From: Moniliella sp. 'wahieum'
Lineage: Eukaryota; Basidiomycota; Moniliellomycetes; Moniliellales; Moniliellaceae
DNA length: 64,000 nt
Assembly: GCA_003971905.1 (NCBI GenBank)
Contig: RSEE01000115.1
Location: 124,001-188,000, forward strand
Direction of reading: 5' to 3'
The notes beneath the pieces were generated by a model that was not told the DNA's origin, did not search any database, and was given only the letters and a program-made list of their open reading frames with translations. Below, in pieces: positions 11,507-22,854 of the stretch (positions are counted from its first letter, which is position 1; the number at the start of each line of letters is the position of its first letter). The position numbers were made by a program, and so were the translations under genes.

Positions 11507-11941
11507 CTAAAAGTCGGTCGAGCGCCCGCCAAACGTCCATTCACGGTCCCATGCAAGCGGGTCCTTCTTCGGACCGCCAATCTCGCCCGTGGTGGGGTTG
11601 ACCTCGCCATCAAAGTCGGGCTGGATGGGCTTGCGCGCATCGGGATGGAGCTCCTCGGTGGCGGTGGTGAACTGGAGCTTGTCTGGGGCAGGGTTAGGCA
11701 CGGTGGCAACAGGAAAAACGCATGCAAGCAAGACTGCACTCGTACTTTGGTTCTCCTTGACCAGCCGCTCAAACTCGGCCTGGTCTTCCTTGGGCAGCGG
11801 CATGGGGCCAGGGCGGTTGAAGGGGAGCGGCGGGTCCTTCGCTGCGTGTGCCGCGGCGGACGTGGCGAGCGTGCGCAGCTGGCCCATGCGCGCGGGCAGC
11901 AGCGACGCCAGGCGGAGACACGCGGGGGGCATGGGGGGCAT
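11507..11941 (-). CDS. SDH8: Succinate dehydrogenase assembly factor 4 (Sdh8/SDHAF4, DUF1674)
   Basis: Mitochondrial matrix protein that protects flavinylated Sdh1 and promotes its assembly into complex II. The start at 11941 gives a basic presequence (LRLASLLPARMGQLRTLATS). A 63-bp intron (11745–11683) joins FERLVKEN to KLQFTTATEELHPDARKP. The C-terminus holds the family signature: VNPTTGEIGGPKKDP, then WDREWTFGGRSTDF at the stop. Residues between presequence and signature are proline-rich, as usual for this short family (roughly 120 residues). No frame break is needed. It lies downstream of CLP1's divergent start and in tandem with THOC1, 422 bp away; that gap (11085–11506) shows no gene. 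Confidence 0.88.
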   Translation of the reverse strand: MPPMPPACLRLASLLPARMGQLRTLATSAAAHAAKDPPLPFNRPGPMPLPKEDQAEFERLVKENQSTSAVLLACVFPVATVPNPAPDKLQFTTATEELHPDARKPIQPDFDGEVNPTTGEIGGPKKDPLAWDREWTFGGRSTDF

Positions 11942-12167
11942 GGCGGTGGGGCAGCTGGGGCAAAAGCCATCAGTCATCTCCAGGCGGCTGCATACATTGC
12001 CACCCGCCGCGTTAGTAAGGGTGTATTGGGCCTTAGGTAAGGGGGCGCTCGGGCATTGAACGTTCAAGCGGGCGTGGGCCGCCTCGCCCTTCGCGTCGCC
12101 TCCATCCCGTCTCCACCCATCCCCTCCCTCTCCACCTGCCCGCCGCCGGCCCCCGTGGGAAGGCGCC
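11942..12167. promoter_or_regulatory. Shared promoter region, SDHAF4 / CLP1
   Basis: 226 bp between divergent starts. It contains a CTCC/CCCATCC pyrimidine tract just before the CLP1 ATG. No TATA box is evident. Confidence 0.45.
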
Positions 12168-14117
12168 ATGGACCCCCCCACCCGCGCCATCGAGCTTCCT
12201 CCGCACAGCGAGTGGCGCTTCGAGCTCGAGAAGGGCGAGCAGATCTGGATCCGCGCCCATCCCGGCGGCGACGCTGACGTCTTTGGCGCCGAGCTTGTCC
12301 CGGGCCCCGACCGGTGGTATCCGTTTGGCGAGGAGGCCAAGGCCGCCGTCTCCACCTTCCGCGGCGCGACGATTGATGTCAAGGGCACTTGCTCCACCGA
12401 CTACATAGCCCCGGACGTCTCGCCGCGCCCGAGGTGTACAGCAACATCCACCTCGCCCTTGAGCAACAGCGTCTCCAGGCCCGTGCTGCCTTGCGCGCCA
12501 ACCAGGGCGCGCTCATCAAGCAACTCGCCGATGCAGAGTGGCAACGACTCGCAACCCCCCCCCGCCGTCGGGCGAGAAGCAGGACCTCTACGTCTGCCGG
12601 ACAGGGCCCTCGCGTGTTGGTCGTAGGTGGCGAGGCAGCAGGCAAAACTTCGGTGGCCAAGCGCTTGGCCAATTATGCCCTGCGCAGCCCCGCTCTCACC
12701 TCCACCCCGTCCACTTCGCAGCACGATACAGCCTCCCGATCGCGCCCAGGCCAGGATGATGGCGATGCGCATGTGGATCAAATTACTGGGTGGTGGCCAA
12801 CAATCGTCAGCCTCGACCCTTCACTGTACGTGCTTGTCCCCCGCTCTTGCCTTCATTTGATTTTCTTTTTTTTGCAAGGCCTAACTTCCTTATTCTACTT
12901 CCCTCCTTTTCCCATCTCTCTGCACCAGGGCGCGGTTCCATTGCCCGGCACGATCTCTTCGGTGCCGCTTGCCCCCGTCCCGTTGCCCATGCTTTCGTCT
13001 GCATCGCCAGCGCTGCCGTTTGGCGTGTTTGGACAGACGACCGGGTACCTCGTGCCGAGTGCGGCGGTGGGCAAGAGCGTAGCACCCTTGACCCTTTGGT
13101 ATGGCCACAAAGATCCAAGGGAGAATGAGGCTCATTTGCAGCAAGTCATTCATCAGTTGGCCCAGCTCACCGAACGTCGCTTGGCGCGCGACCCTCGTGC
13201 CCGCATGAGCGGCTTGATCCTCGATACACCCGGCGTCACACGGCAGATGGGCGGTCGAAGTATGCTCTGATTCAACATATTGCCAAATCGTTCCATGGTG
13301 CGCACCTCATTCTTGCCGATTTGGCTGTTGGGAAATGTAGAAACACTGACAGGATTTTCTCTTTTTTTCCTTTTTCTCTTCTTCACGTTGGTACAGTCGA
13401 TGTCATCCTTGTTCTTGGCCACGAGAAGCTCAACATTGAGTTGACTCGTGCTCTGCCGGGAATCAAGGTGGTCAAGATCCCCAAGAGCGAAGGCGTGGTG
13501 GAGCTGGACGAGCTGTACAACGAACGGGTGGAAGCCCTCCAAATTCATAATTACTTTTACGGTACTCCGGCCCAAGCTGGTACGGGCGGGATGGAAGGCT
13601 TGGGCGACGTACCAGACCTCCGAGCGTTTTCTTCCACATTGAACTTGGACTTACTTGAAGTATACCGTGTTGGTCAGGGCGCCTTGGCACCCACCTCGGC
13701 CTTGCCCATCGGACCTCTCGCACCGTCACAGCAACCCAACTTACCAAGCTCAATCAGGCTACCGATACAGAAGACCAAAACGTCATCACCAACAATCTCT
13801 TGGCTCTGCTCCAACCGCCACGCGACGGTGGAGGACCCGGTAAAAAGATTCAGAGGTGGACCCGCCACCGTCCGAGGAAGAACTGATTGGTGCGCCCGTC
13901 TTGGGCTTTATTGCCATGTACGTACTTTCCCGTTACTTACCCTGGCGTGCGACGATATGCGCTGAGAGGGATAACTGACGTTTGTGGTGGTCTGGCGGCG
14001 GTGCAGTACCGGCGTCGACGCGGCAGCGGGCAAGATGACGGTGTTGGCGCCCATGTCGGGCCGTCTGCCCAGCAAGACAGCCATGGTGGGGGAGACTTGG
14101 ACTGGCAAGATGCCTAA
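12168..14117 (+). CDS. CLP1: mRNA cleavage and polyadenylation factor Clp1 (5'-OH polynucleotide kinase family)
   Basis: Clp1 is part of cleavage factor IA in mRNA 3'-end formation and tRNA processing, in the nucleus. The N-terminal β-domain begins IELPPHSEWRFELEKGEQIW and ends in VYSNIHLALEQQRLQARAAL. The P-loop is GPRVLVVGGEAAGKTSVAKR (about 12610–12665). Three introns are visible: 12826–12928, 13298–13396 and about 13919–14010. Between them lie TISSVPLAPVP, LTLWYGHKDP, VDVILVLGHEKLNIELTRAL and IKVVKIPKSEGVVELDELYN. The C-terminal domain reads VLGFIA, then TGVDAAAGKMTVLAPMSGRL, ending DLDWQDA with TAA at 14115–14117. At least six one-base breaks occur (about 12415, 12929, 13252, 13708, 13850, 14090), several fixed by adding one G. 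Walker-A lysine is kept; whether this Clp1 is an active kinase cannot be told. Confidence 0.88.
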
Positions 14118-14555
14118 GCGTTGGTGGGAACCTGTCCCACCCTCGCTTGTCGCTCGAGCAAAGCCAAGGCGCCTCAGCATACAACTTCCCCCTCTCGTCT
14201 CCCTCGACAAGACGCAGGGCAGTAGAGATACGTTCAGAAAACAAGAACCTAATCTATTCTTCTCGGGAGCCACTCTGTTCCTTGATGTCTGTCTTCTAGC
14301 GAACTCGGGGTGGGGTGGCTGGACGTGCAACGCGATCCGCTGTAGTCCTATGGGGAGGCACTTCTTGTGCTACTGTGTAATGTTGTTTAGTGTGGTGTAT
14401 AGTGGAGTGGAGTGGAGTGGAGTGGAGTGAAGTGGAGTGAGTGTGCAAGATTCAAGATTAACAAATATTCAGACCGTAGGAACCTCATCCAACCTCCCAA
14501 CTGCCTCCCGGCCATGGGGACCAACCGGCCTGATCGGACGTTGCACGTCCGCGCC
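14118..14555. repeat. Convergent intergenic gap with a GGAGT minisatellite
   Basis: Tail-to-tail gap between CLP1 and the UbiB-family gene. A GTGGA/GGAGT tandem array occupies about 14395–14440. No gene is seen. Confidence 0.7.
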
Positions 14556-17084
14556 TTAGCAGTTGGGGGTAAGCCAGTCGAAGCGCACCCACGCGTCAAT
14601 CACGCGCGAGTCGGCAATCTGGTTGACCCATGCGCGCGCCTCGAGCAGCAGGTAAAACCGAATCATGGGCAACAGTTTCTGTACGTTCTGCAGCTCGTCC
14701 GCGTTGGGCAAGTGAGGGACAAGGACCTCGTCGTCAATGACGGTTTGGACCGAGATCTCTTTGCCGAAGAACGGAGTACGGGAGGGAGCGGGCAAAGACG
14801 TCCAACTCGGGGTCCAGTTGCCGTCCAATCCCTTCCAATAAGAGAATGGAGAGAACCGTGTTGATAAAGTCGGCTTCCATCTTGACGTGGTGCCGACGGA
14901 CCAAGGTCAACGTTTGCGACAACAAATCGCCAATCTTGATTGCTCCCAATTTAAACGTGGATTGACGAACGCGGTTGAGCAACTTGGACATCTTGTCTTC
15001 AAACCCGGCTTGGTCAACGACCAAGTTAGGGAACCGAGACCGTTCGGCCATCAGCTTGGCTGCCAACGGCCCATCAAACGAGGCAATCGCAGCAAATAGG
15101 TCGATAAAGTTTTGTCGGTTTTGCCCCGACAGTTGCACAGTCAGCCCAGCATCGAGCAAAACGAGTTGGGGCAGGTACCCAGCTAGGTCCAGACGCGCCA
15201 GTTCTCGGCCCAAGACGTTCCGCTGGACTGCTTGGCCGCCCGCCGAAGCGTATCTGCCACCTCGTCGTCCACCAACTCCTCCTCGTCCCACTTGTGTTCC
15301 GCCTTGGACGCCGCCGGAGCATAGTCCGGGTCCCACCGCGCCATCAGGCGTACCAACAAGTCCTTCAACATCGACTGCGTCGTCGGCTTGTAGAACTTGA
15401 CCATAATGTTCCCAGGGTGCATGTCGGCGTGGGTAAAGTTATCACGAAGGAGCATGTTGAGGAACGTGTCGAGACCAATGTCGGCCAGGCGATGATCAAA
15501 CGGACCGGGCTGCCCGCGCGCCGTGTGACTCAACACGTCGGTCAACGGTACAGCATTCTCCCACGTCTCAATCAACAGTTCTTGGTGGTAAACTGCACCA
15601 GCGGCTCTGGGAACGTCACGGCCGACCGGCGCCGGGCAAAGTTGCGGGTAAATTGTAACAAGTTTTCGGCTTCGTTGCGCAGATCCAACTGGCTTAGCAT
15701 CATCCCTGCAAACACATCCACCTCTTCTGGTAGACTGAGCCACTCGGCCCCAGGAAGCAAGTTGATGAGTCGAGCAAAGAAGGACATGATCTTAATGTCG
15801 CGTACGATCGTGCGGTGCACATGGGGATGCAATACCTTGATGGCCACAAACCAGTAAACACAGGCTCGGGAGGCGCATCCTGCTCAAACGGCGCGGCCAA
15901 TTGCCGTCCAATCCGCTGCACCTCCTCGCCCAAGGGACGCGTAAGTTTCTGCACCTTACTGCGTCTGGTTCGCCCGCTCCGGTCGTCCACCACGTCCACC
16001 ACGCCAGTCCTTCCCGCTCCCACCTACGCCACCAATGCGCCCGGTCGTCCGCTTGCGCCAACACGCTGTATCCACCTTGGGCGGAGGCACCAGGTCCGCA
16101 CGCAGTTGCGCACTATACACTTGCGCCACCGCACCACCCCCATTGGCGTCGGATCCAACCGCTCGAAAATCGTCTCCAGCTTTCGCCCACCAAACACGCG
16201 CTCAATCACACGACGCGTATACGCCATACTGTGCGGACGCCCATTCGCGTGCAACTTGCCAAACGCCTCACACAGCGCGGGCGGGAACAGGTCCCGACGC
16301 GACCCGGCCCATTGGCCCAGCTACACACACGCAACCGCAAGGAAAGTCAAAAGGTCAGCAGGGATGGACTTGCTGCCAGCACACTCGACAAGCAAATGGG
16401 ACGAAGAGGGGGGGGGGGCAGGGGCGTACCTTGACAAAGGTTGGGCCGGCGAGTTCGAGGGCACACACGAGGAGGCGGTACCAAACCAGTGCGCCGTACC
16501 GTGGGCCATCGAGATGACCCAGGTGGCCCACGCGACGGGATCGTCCATATCGGCGGGCGAGGCGGCAGTGACAGGGCCGAGGAAACAGATGGGCGCACTG
16601 ATCAAAACGGGGAGGAAGAGGCAGACCAAATACACAAACCGGCCCGCCGTGCCCAGCGGTTCCCACACAAACGTGACCCAGGTCACACGCAGTTGGTTGC
16701 CCAGCGTGCGCAGAGGTAGCGACCAGCTGCGCTGGCGCGCTTGGCTCTCCTCCTGCTCCGAGAGCGTAGGCGCGTATTTTTGATTGTCTCCTCGTTCAGA
16801 TGGCTCCAGGGCGAGAAGTTGTCCGCGTCGGGCACGGGGGGGGGCGGGCTGCTGGCCGAGCGGGTGAGCAGAGAGTACAGCGCGAGCGATCCAGCTCCAG
16901 CGGCGCCGGACAGAAGATACAGTCGCCAGGAGGAAGAGAGACGAGGTGGTGGTGAAGAGGTGGAGTGGCAGCGGGAGAACGGGGGCGGGCGCAGCAGGCT
17001 GGATACGGGGCGGGGAGGGCAGGGGCGGGAAGGCGCAGCGCGGGCGTGCGCAGACGCCCGCACAGGCAGACACACGCATGCCAC
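14556..17084 (-). CDS. Mitochondrial ABC1/UbiB-family atypical kinase (Cqd1/ADCK2-like)
   Basis: ABC1 proteins are mitochondrial atypical kinase/ATPase-like proteins linked to coenzyme Q and lipid homeostasis. The N-terminus from 17084 is Ser/Arg/Pro-rich (presequence-like), then YLLSGAAGAGSLALYSLLTR, a likely membrane segment. Downstream a hydrophobic RFVYLVCLFLPVLISAPICF segment precedes LWYRLLVCALELAGPTFVK-type sequence. A 109-bp intron (16429–16321) lies inside the KxGQ motif (FVK|LGQWAGSRRDLFPPALC). Next come the Ala-rich loop GVGAVAQVYSAQL, the ATP-binding lysine in VAIKVLHPHVHRTIVRD, the catalytic HADMHPGNIMVKF (about 15430) and VLLDAGLT. The C-terminal helices read INTVLSILLLEGIGRQLDPE and WVRFDWLTPNC. 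The extended C-terminus points to the Cqd1/ADCK2 branch rather than Coq8; this is inference. At least four frame breaks occur (about 16745, 16530, 16140, 15850). Confidence 0.85.
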
Positions 17085-17611
17085 AGACCCACCGAGGGAA
17101 GAGCAGACGAGCAGGAGGGCGGCAGCGACGGCGACGGCGACGGTAACGACGACGGCGACAGCGACGACGACGGTGACGACGACGGCGACAAGGGCGACAG
17201 CGACGGGACGAGCAGCCCAGCAAGCAACTCAGTATTCAGTCGAACACCGCATGACGTCACGCCGCCTCGCCTCCAGATCGACATGCGTCGTGCGTTTGAA
17301 ACTTGCACGCCGCCGCCGCCGCCACACTGCGCCCGTGCGCCCCGCCGCCGCCCTCACGCGTCGCCCACACACTGCCCCCGTGCGTCCCCGGGAGCGCGCG
17401 CGCCGCCCGTCCCCTCGCACCACAGCAGTGTGAGGTGGCAGCTTCCCAGACCCCCACAAGGGCAGTGTGTGGCGCGCAGCCGGTGTACGTAAGCCGCCGC
17501 CGCCGGCCCCTCGAGCCAGCCGGCCAGCTGAGTGCCGCAGCTGCTCCACCACCACCACCACCGCCTCCTCCACCTCCACCACTCCCCCCCCTTTCGCCCC
17601 CCCCCCCCACC
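17085..17611. promoter_or_regulatory. Shared promoter region, UbiB-family gene / tropomyosin
   Basis: 527 bp of very GC-rich DNA between divergent starts. It includes a GACGGCGACGGC/GACGACGGTGAC trinucleotide-like array at about 17127–17205 and a CCACCA/CCTCC tract running into a C run before the tropomyosin ATG. The long open frames across it are low-complexity artefacts. Confidence 0.5.
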
Positions 17612-18256
17612 ATGGACCGTATCCGCGAGAAGCTCAACTCCCTCCGCGCCGAGTGCGATGCGGCGGTTGCCCGTGCCGAGGAGAGCGAGGCCAAGGTCAA
17701 GGAACTGGAGCACTCCAACCTCAAGGCTGAGCAGCAGATCGCCTCGCTCGAGCACCAAGTCCAGGTCCTCGAGGGCCAGCTGGAAGACACCGAGTCCAAG
17801 CTCAGCTCCCACAAGCAGGCCGCCGAGGAGGGCGAGGCATCGCGTGGCCACGCCGAGTCCCTCAGTGTCAAGGTCGCCCAGCTCGAGGCTGAGCTCGACG
17901 CGGCGGAGACCAACCTTCGTGAAGTGACTGAGAAGTACGTTGTTTGCTCCCTCTCCCCTACTTGGTTTTGTTTCTGCACACTTGTTCTGCTCTGCTACGG
18001 TGTTCAATGCTCTACTCTGCTCTCTGTACCCTCTTTCGCTTGCGCCTCTCTCTCTCTCTGGTACTTGAAGCAAAACTGACCTTTATTGCTTAGGCTGCGT
18101 GTGACGGACGTGCGTGCCGAGGGCCTAGAACGCCAACTGACGTCGTTGGAGCAAGAGCGCGAGAACTGGGAGCACAAGTACGAAGAGGCCCAGGCCAAGT
18201 ACTTGACCAGCAAGCAAGAGCTGGACGAGGTGGTGCAACAGATGGAGAGCCTCTAA
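17612..18256 (+). CDS. Tropomyosin
   Basis: Coiled-coil actin-binding protein that stabilises formin-nucleated cables and the cytokinetic ring. Exon 1 (17612–17934) begins MDRIREKLNSLRAECDAAV. A 159-bp intron (17935–18093) follows and exon 2 ends VVQQMESL with TAA at 18254–18256. The spliced product is 161 residues with no frame break, the length of S. pombe Cdc8 and S. cerevisiae Tpm2. It is heptad-patterned throughout (LEHSNLKAEQQIASLEHQV, LERQLTSLEQERENWEHKY) and lacks proline, as expected for a continuous parallel coiled coil. The start follows a C-rich 5' leader directly. Confidence 0.95.
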
Positions 18257-19655
18257 GCCAAGACGTGGATTTCCGGGAGACAAAAGAGCTCGACCAAGGG
18301 AGGCGGCATCCCTTCCCTTGCGTTTCATTCCCTCCTGCGTGTCGCTCTCGCGTCCCAGTTCCCCCCCCCCCCCTCCCCAGCTGGTTTGCCACGCTGCCCC
18401 TGCAGTTGGGGTCGGGGCTGGGGCGATGCCTCCCCCTCTGATTGGCCCGTGGCCCTATTATGGGCCCGGCTTGTTTTGTACCCATGTCTTGGTCGTGCCT
18501 TCCAATCCACCCCTTTCCACCACCTTACCATGCTGCATACACACAGGCCATGCCCTGTCCCGTTGCCTCCCCAACCCGTAACCTCTGTGCCTAGGTTTGC
18601 TTGTAGCCCCTGCAGACCCCAGCCAGCAACCACATCGTTCCTGCGTCCTGGGAGTGTGCATGTTATGTGAGCCGACGACTGAGACTGAGATCCTTCCCCA
18701 GAAAGGGTAGCATGTTCCCGACGCGGGCGAATGGGGCTTTGTTCTTTGACTTGGGAGGGGGGCGGGCAGGAGGCGGGACAGTAGCAAGTAGTTAGCCTCC
18801 TTGCGCTAAACCTGGCAGTTTGAGACGTTGGGGCCAGATGTGGGATTTGAGTCGGGGTGGAACGTGGGAGTACTGAGTACGCTTCATACGGTCAAGTGAT
18901 TTCGCTGGGTTTATATATTTACTTTTTGTCTGTTCCGGCATGCCGACGATCAATCTCTTTGGCCACACCAAGCGTCTCCTCCCCCGGGCATGCGAGACCA
19001 ACAGAGCAACACCTGACACTGGGGCGGTGAACATGGGATGCATGATGACGGAGCGGGGCGGAGGATGGGATGGGATGGGAGGGGGGGTGGAGGACCGACG
19101 TGGGAGACGGTGCGAGCTGAGACGGGCGGAGGATGATCGTCTGACAGCTACGGATGGCTCTGGGATATGACTCGTGGGATGAGGATGAGGATGAGGATGT
19201 GGTTGGGGATGGGATGGGATGGGATGGGTGTGGGGGCTGATCGGCCCGAGGGAGACGGGGCAGGAGGAGGGAGCAAGAGGGGAGCAGCCGTCTGGATAAC
19301 GCGTACCGAAGCAAGCTTGACGGACGCTTGACGCTTGACGCTTGACGGTTAGGGCACAGGGCAGTGTGCATGCCAGGTGCCCGGGAAGACAGAATTCAGC
19401 AGCCGAGGCACTGCACCAGCGAGACGGTGCTGCAAGGGGGCAGTGCGCTGCGGCCGCCAGCCGAGGGCGGCAGGGGGGCGTGTGCGGCTGCGGTTTCCCG
19501 CGGCGGTGCACACACACTGCCGCGTGCCGGGGTGGGGGCGACGCGGGCGGCGCGGCGGCAGTGGCGGTGGCGTAGACACCAACATGCACTCGGCCCCCCG
19601 ACTTATGCGGTGGGCACCTCCAGCCTCGAGCAACACCTCCTCCGCCGCCGCCGCC
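18257..19655. other. Intergenic region
   Basis: Tropomyosin 3' flank and Myb-gene 5' flank. No supported gene. It contains a C run at 18361–18373, GGATGGGA-type repeats at about 19063–19085 and 19208–19230, GATGAG repeats at about 19178–19198, and three GACGCTT units at about 19321–19346. The long minus-strand open frame here is antisense low complexity. Confidence 0.5.
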
Positions 19656-22600
19656 ATGTCCCCCCCGCCCTCTGCTGCGCTCGACGACGAGTCGGACCGC
19701 ACGCCCTCCCCCATCTTCGCCTCCGGCGGCGCCCTGTCCGACCTCGACGACGACCACCTCGCCCTCCCCACCCCCGGGCCCTCCGGCGAGGACATGCACC
19801 GCATCTCTGCCGACTGGCCCGAACTCGCCCAGCTGCGCGCCAGCACCGCCCTCCTCACCGCTCCGACGTCGCCTCCATCGCCACCCAGCTCGACCACACC
19901 ACGCTCCAGGGCAGCGCCACGCTCCCCGACCTCGAGCCAGCGCGCCTGCTGCGCCATGTCCAGGTGCGCGACCGCCAGGTCCAATCCTCGAGGCCCAGCG
20001 CGACTCGATCCGTTCCGCCGCCCTCTCGGCCTGGCCAGCGCCAGCCTCCAGCTCGAACGTGCGGTGCAGGTCGAGCGTGGCCAGCGCGCACGCGTCGAGG
20101 TCGAGCTTGAAGGCGTCGAAGCAGGCCATGATGCTTAGCCAGCGCCTGGGCCAGAGCGAAGCCCTCAACCAGCAGCTCAAACGCAAGCAGAAGGAGACGG
20201 TCATAACGAAGTCTCCGCCCACGTTGCCCTCTCTGCGGCCAGGCGACAAGGGAATCCTGCCACTACCACCGCCATACCACCGCCACTACCGCCGCCACCA
20301 CCACCGCCACGCCCCCGCCACCACCACAAACAACAACACAACAATCTCCCGGGCACCACGTCCGCTTCAGGACCAGCCCTGTCCCCAGCCCTCACTCTTG
20401 CTACCGCTCCCACGCCCACACCAGCGACCCCAACCCCGGCCAGCGCCAACCCCCCCGACGACCGGATGAGCATTAGCCCGCCCTCGCTCAGGATCCCGGC
20501 CCTTCCCCCAGTCCCCTGTGAGTGTGCATGCCGCCGAGACACTGTCCTGCAGCCGCGCCCCCGGTAGTAAAGTATTCTCTGCTCTTTTGGAAGCACTGTG
20601 TTTGGCTGACCCGGCGCACAGGATGACACCCATCCCACCTCGCCCATCTCGTCCATCATCAAGGACCGAAACAAGTTGCTGGCAGACAAAAAGTTCTTAA
20701 AGGCGCGCGTGCGGGACGCCGAGGCCCAAGTGGAACGCATGCAGCACGAACTGGAACTCTTGCGCGGCTTTATGGTGCGCAGTGATGGTAAACGGGTAAA
20801 TGGTGGAGGTGGTGCAATCACGGCGTTGTGGAACGCATCGTCCATCCCCGATGGACCCGCTGGTGCACGTTTGCGCGCCAAGGAAAAGGCTCGGCGCAAG
20901 AAAGTGGCTGTGATGGGCGATGCCGAGGCCGAACATTTGCTCCTCGCGGCCAAGACACTGCGGGAAAAGGAAAAACGGGATTTGCAGCGACAAGAACGAA
21001 TCAAGGAGGAGGAGGAACGCGAAATTCGAAGGGCCGTCGCAGCCGCGGCGTACCCGCCTCTGGAACGACGCAGACGCGAACCAGCGCCGGTCAGAGCTAG
21101 CACCGCCCCGGGTACCCGAACTGGCGGCAGTGGCGGCGGCGAACATGCTTCCCCTCTGCCTCGGACACCGGATAAGAATGGCGTGTATGCGGGCGCCGGT
21201 CTGTCGCCGTCCCGCGTGCGGCGGCCGGTGCCCACCACTCCATACTCGGCCCATGCACTGCAGCTCGTTTCCCAGCCCGAGCCGTACGCGCGTCCCGTCG
21301 GCGCTAGTCCCCAGCAGTGGTCCTCGACCTCCCGCGTCGACCCACACAGTGTGCCCCTCGGCTCGTCGCCGTATGGCTACACCCCCAGTCACAGAGGGTC
21401 GATTGGCAGTGGGTATGCGCAGTCGGGCATTGATGGCCTGTACAAGCAGCCCAGCTGGTTACTCCGGGCGGTACCCGCGTACCACGCGCTCCATACAAGG
21501 ATGACGAGGTAGCAACCAGTGCATCGCCCAAGCGAAGGCGTGTCAACTCCTCCACCCGCGCCAGTCCGAACCTCGTGCTCCTCTCCCTTGTCCACCGGAG
21601 GAGTGTTCGACTCGCCTTCCCGTCCACCGCTGCCGCTCGCCCCACTCCCAGGCCCATCGGCCCACCTGCCCCATCCCACTCCCATTCCCAGGACCAACGA
21701 GGCGGCTTGTCCGCCCTGGATGTACTGGCAGATCAAGCGGCTGCGAGCCAACACCCGTCCCAAACTTCCGATTGGTCCGGCGCCAGCGGTACCGACGAAG
21801 ATGCCGATCGGCGCACCGGGCCCGTACCTCCTCCTTACCCGGCCCAGATCTTCCCTCCCCCACCGGGCTACCCACTGCCAACCCTCCCGCCTGGGTACTA
21901 TCCCGGTGCCCCGTACCCCGCGCCTCCGTATGGAATGTACGAGGCCGCTGCGCCAGTCGTCGTGGGACGAGTAGTAGTGCCTCCAGTGCCGGTGCTTCGG
22001 TGCCTGGTCCCGTGCCACCGCGCCTGCCGGAAGAAGGATCACCAGCGAAAAAGGGTCGGAAACAAGATCCGACGGTCCGACGTGTGCCCTACATTCGTTG
22101 GACCGAGCCGGAAGATCGCAAGTTGCGCGCGGCGATCAAAGAGTATGGTCAACGCTGGGAACTCATCTCGCGCGCGGTGGGTACACGCTCTTACCACCAG
22201 TGCCGACAACGGTACCTCCTCATGCGCAGGAAAGAAGCGGCGCAACAAGGTCACTCGCTCGCCAACCATCCTCGCTTGGATGCCGATCGCGTCGGCCCCT
22301 ACTACGAAGAACCCGAGTCCAAGTCGCCCCCTGCCCCGCCGGGCGGCCAAGAGGGCAAAGAAGGCGAGAGTCAAGGCGAGGGTGAACAGCGGCGAGACCA
22401 CGCGCACGAAGAAGGTGCAGACGCAGGAGCAAACGCACAAAGGGACGAAGGGAGCGAAAGCGCAAGGGCAAGTGGGAGAGAAAGGGAGATTGAGGGGGAG
22501 AACCCCAAGTCGGACTCGCTCGACCCGGACCAGTGGTCAGAGGACGAGTTGGCCGAGGCAGAGGCAGCGGCTGAGGCTGAGGCAGAGGCGGAAGCCGAGG

Positions 22601-22854
22601 CAGAAGCGCAAGCTGAGGCTAAGGCTAAGGCTGCGGCGCAGGAAGACGCTAAGGCTAAGGCAGAGCACGGTGCAGCCTCAACGACGACGGCAGAGGAAGA
22701 TGGGGACGTGACGATTCGTCGTGCGCCGGTACGCGAACCGCAGGCACGAGCGCGGGGTAAGCGACATGCTTCCCACGACCTCTTGCCCCCGCCTTCTCCG
22801 TTGCAGAGGGACGGTACGGGTGGAGCAGGGTCGATTGTGGCGGGTGCACCGTAG
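19656..22854 (+). CDS. Myb/SANT-domain protein with N-terminal coiled coil
   Basis: Probable nuclear DNA-binding protein. The preferred start, ATG 19656, sits in a GCCGCC context and opens MSPPPSAALDDESDRTPSPI; an in-frame ATG lies at 19584. After a Ser/Pro- and acid-rich lead comes a helical region, broken by a 104-bp intron (20518–20621), then DRNKLLADKKFLKARVRDAE and VERMQHELELLRGF, a leucine-zipper-like coil. A charged stretch LREKEKRDLQRQERIKEEEE follows. The Myb repeat lies near 22090–22240: YIRWTEPEDRKLRAAIKEYG, RWELISRAVGTRSYHQCRQR, with the spaced tryptophans of a SANT fold. The tail is an Ala/Glu/Lys array (EAEAEAEAEAEAQAEAKAK), ending at TAG 22852–22854. Several frame breaks occur (about 19860, 20000, 20480, 21500, 21990). 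Target genes are unknown. Two adjacent genes instead of one cannot be excluded. Confidence 0.65.

Noticed and set aside
11507-12397. 296-codon minus-strand frame as a single protein
   Set aside because: Its first half is antisense to CLP1; only the part from 11941 onward is SDHAF4, and the intron must be removed.
18792-20249. Minus-strand open frame of 485 codons
   Set aside because: It is the antisense of the Myb gene's 5' exons plus repetitive upstream DNA. It reads as Gly/Arg/His/Pro low complexity and matches no family.
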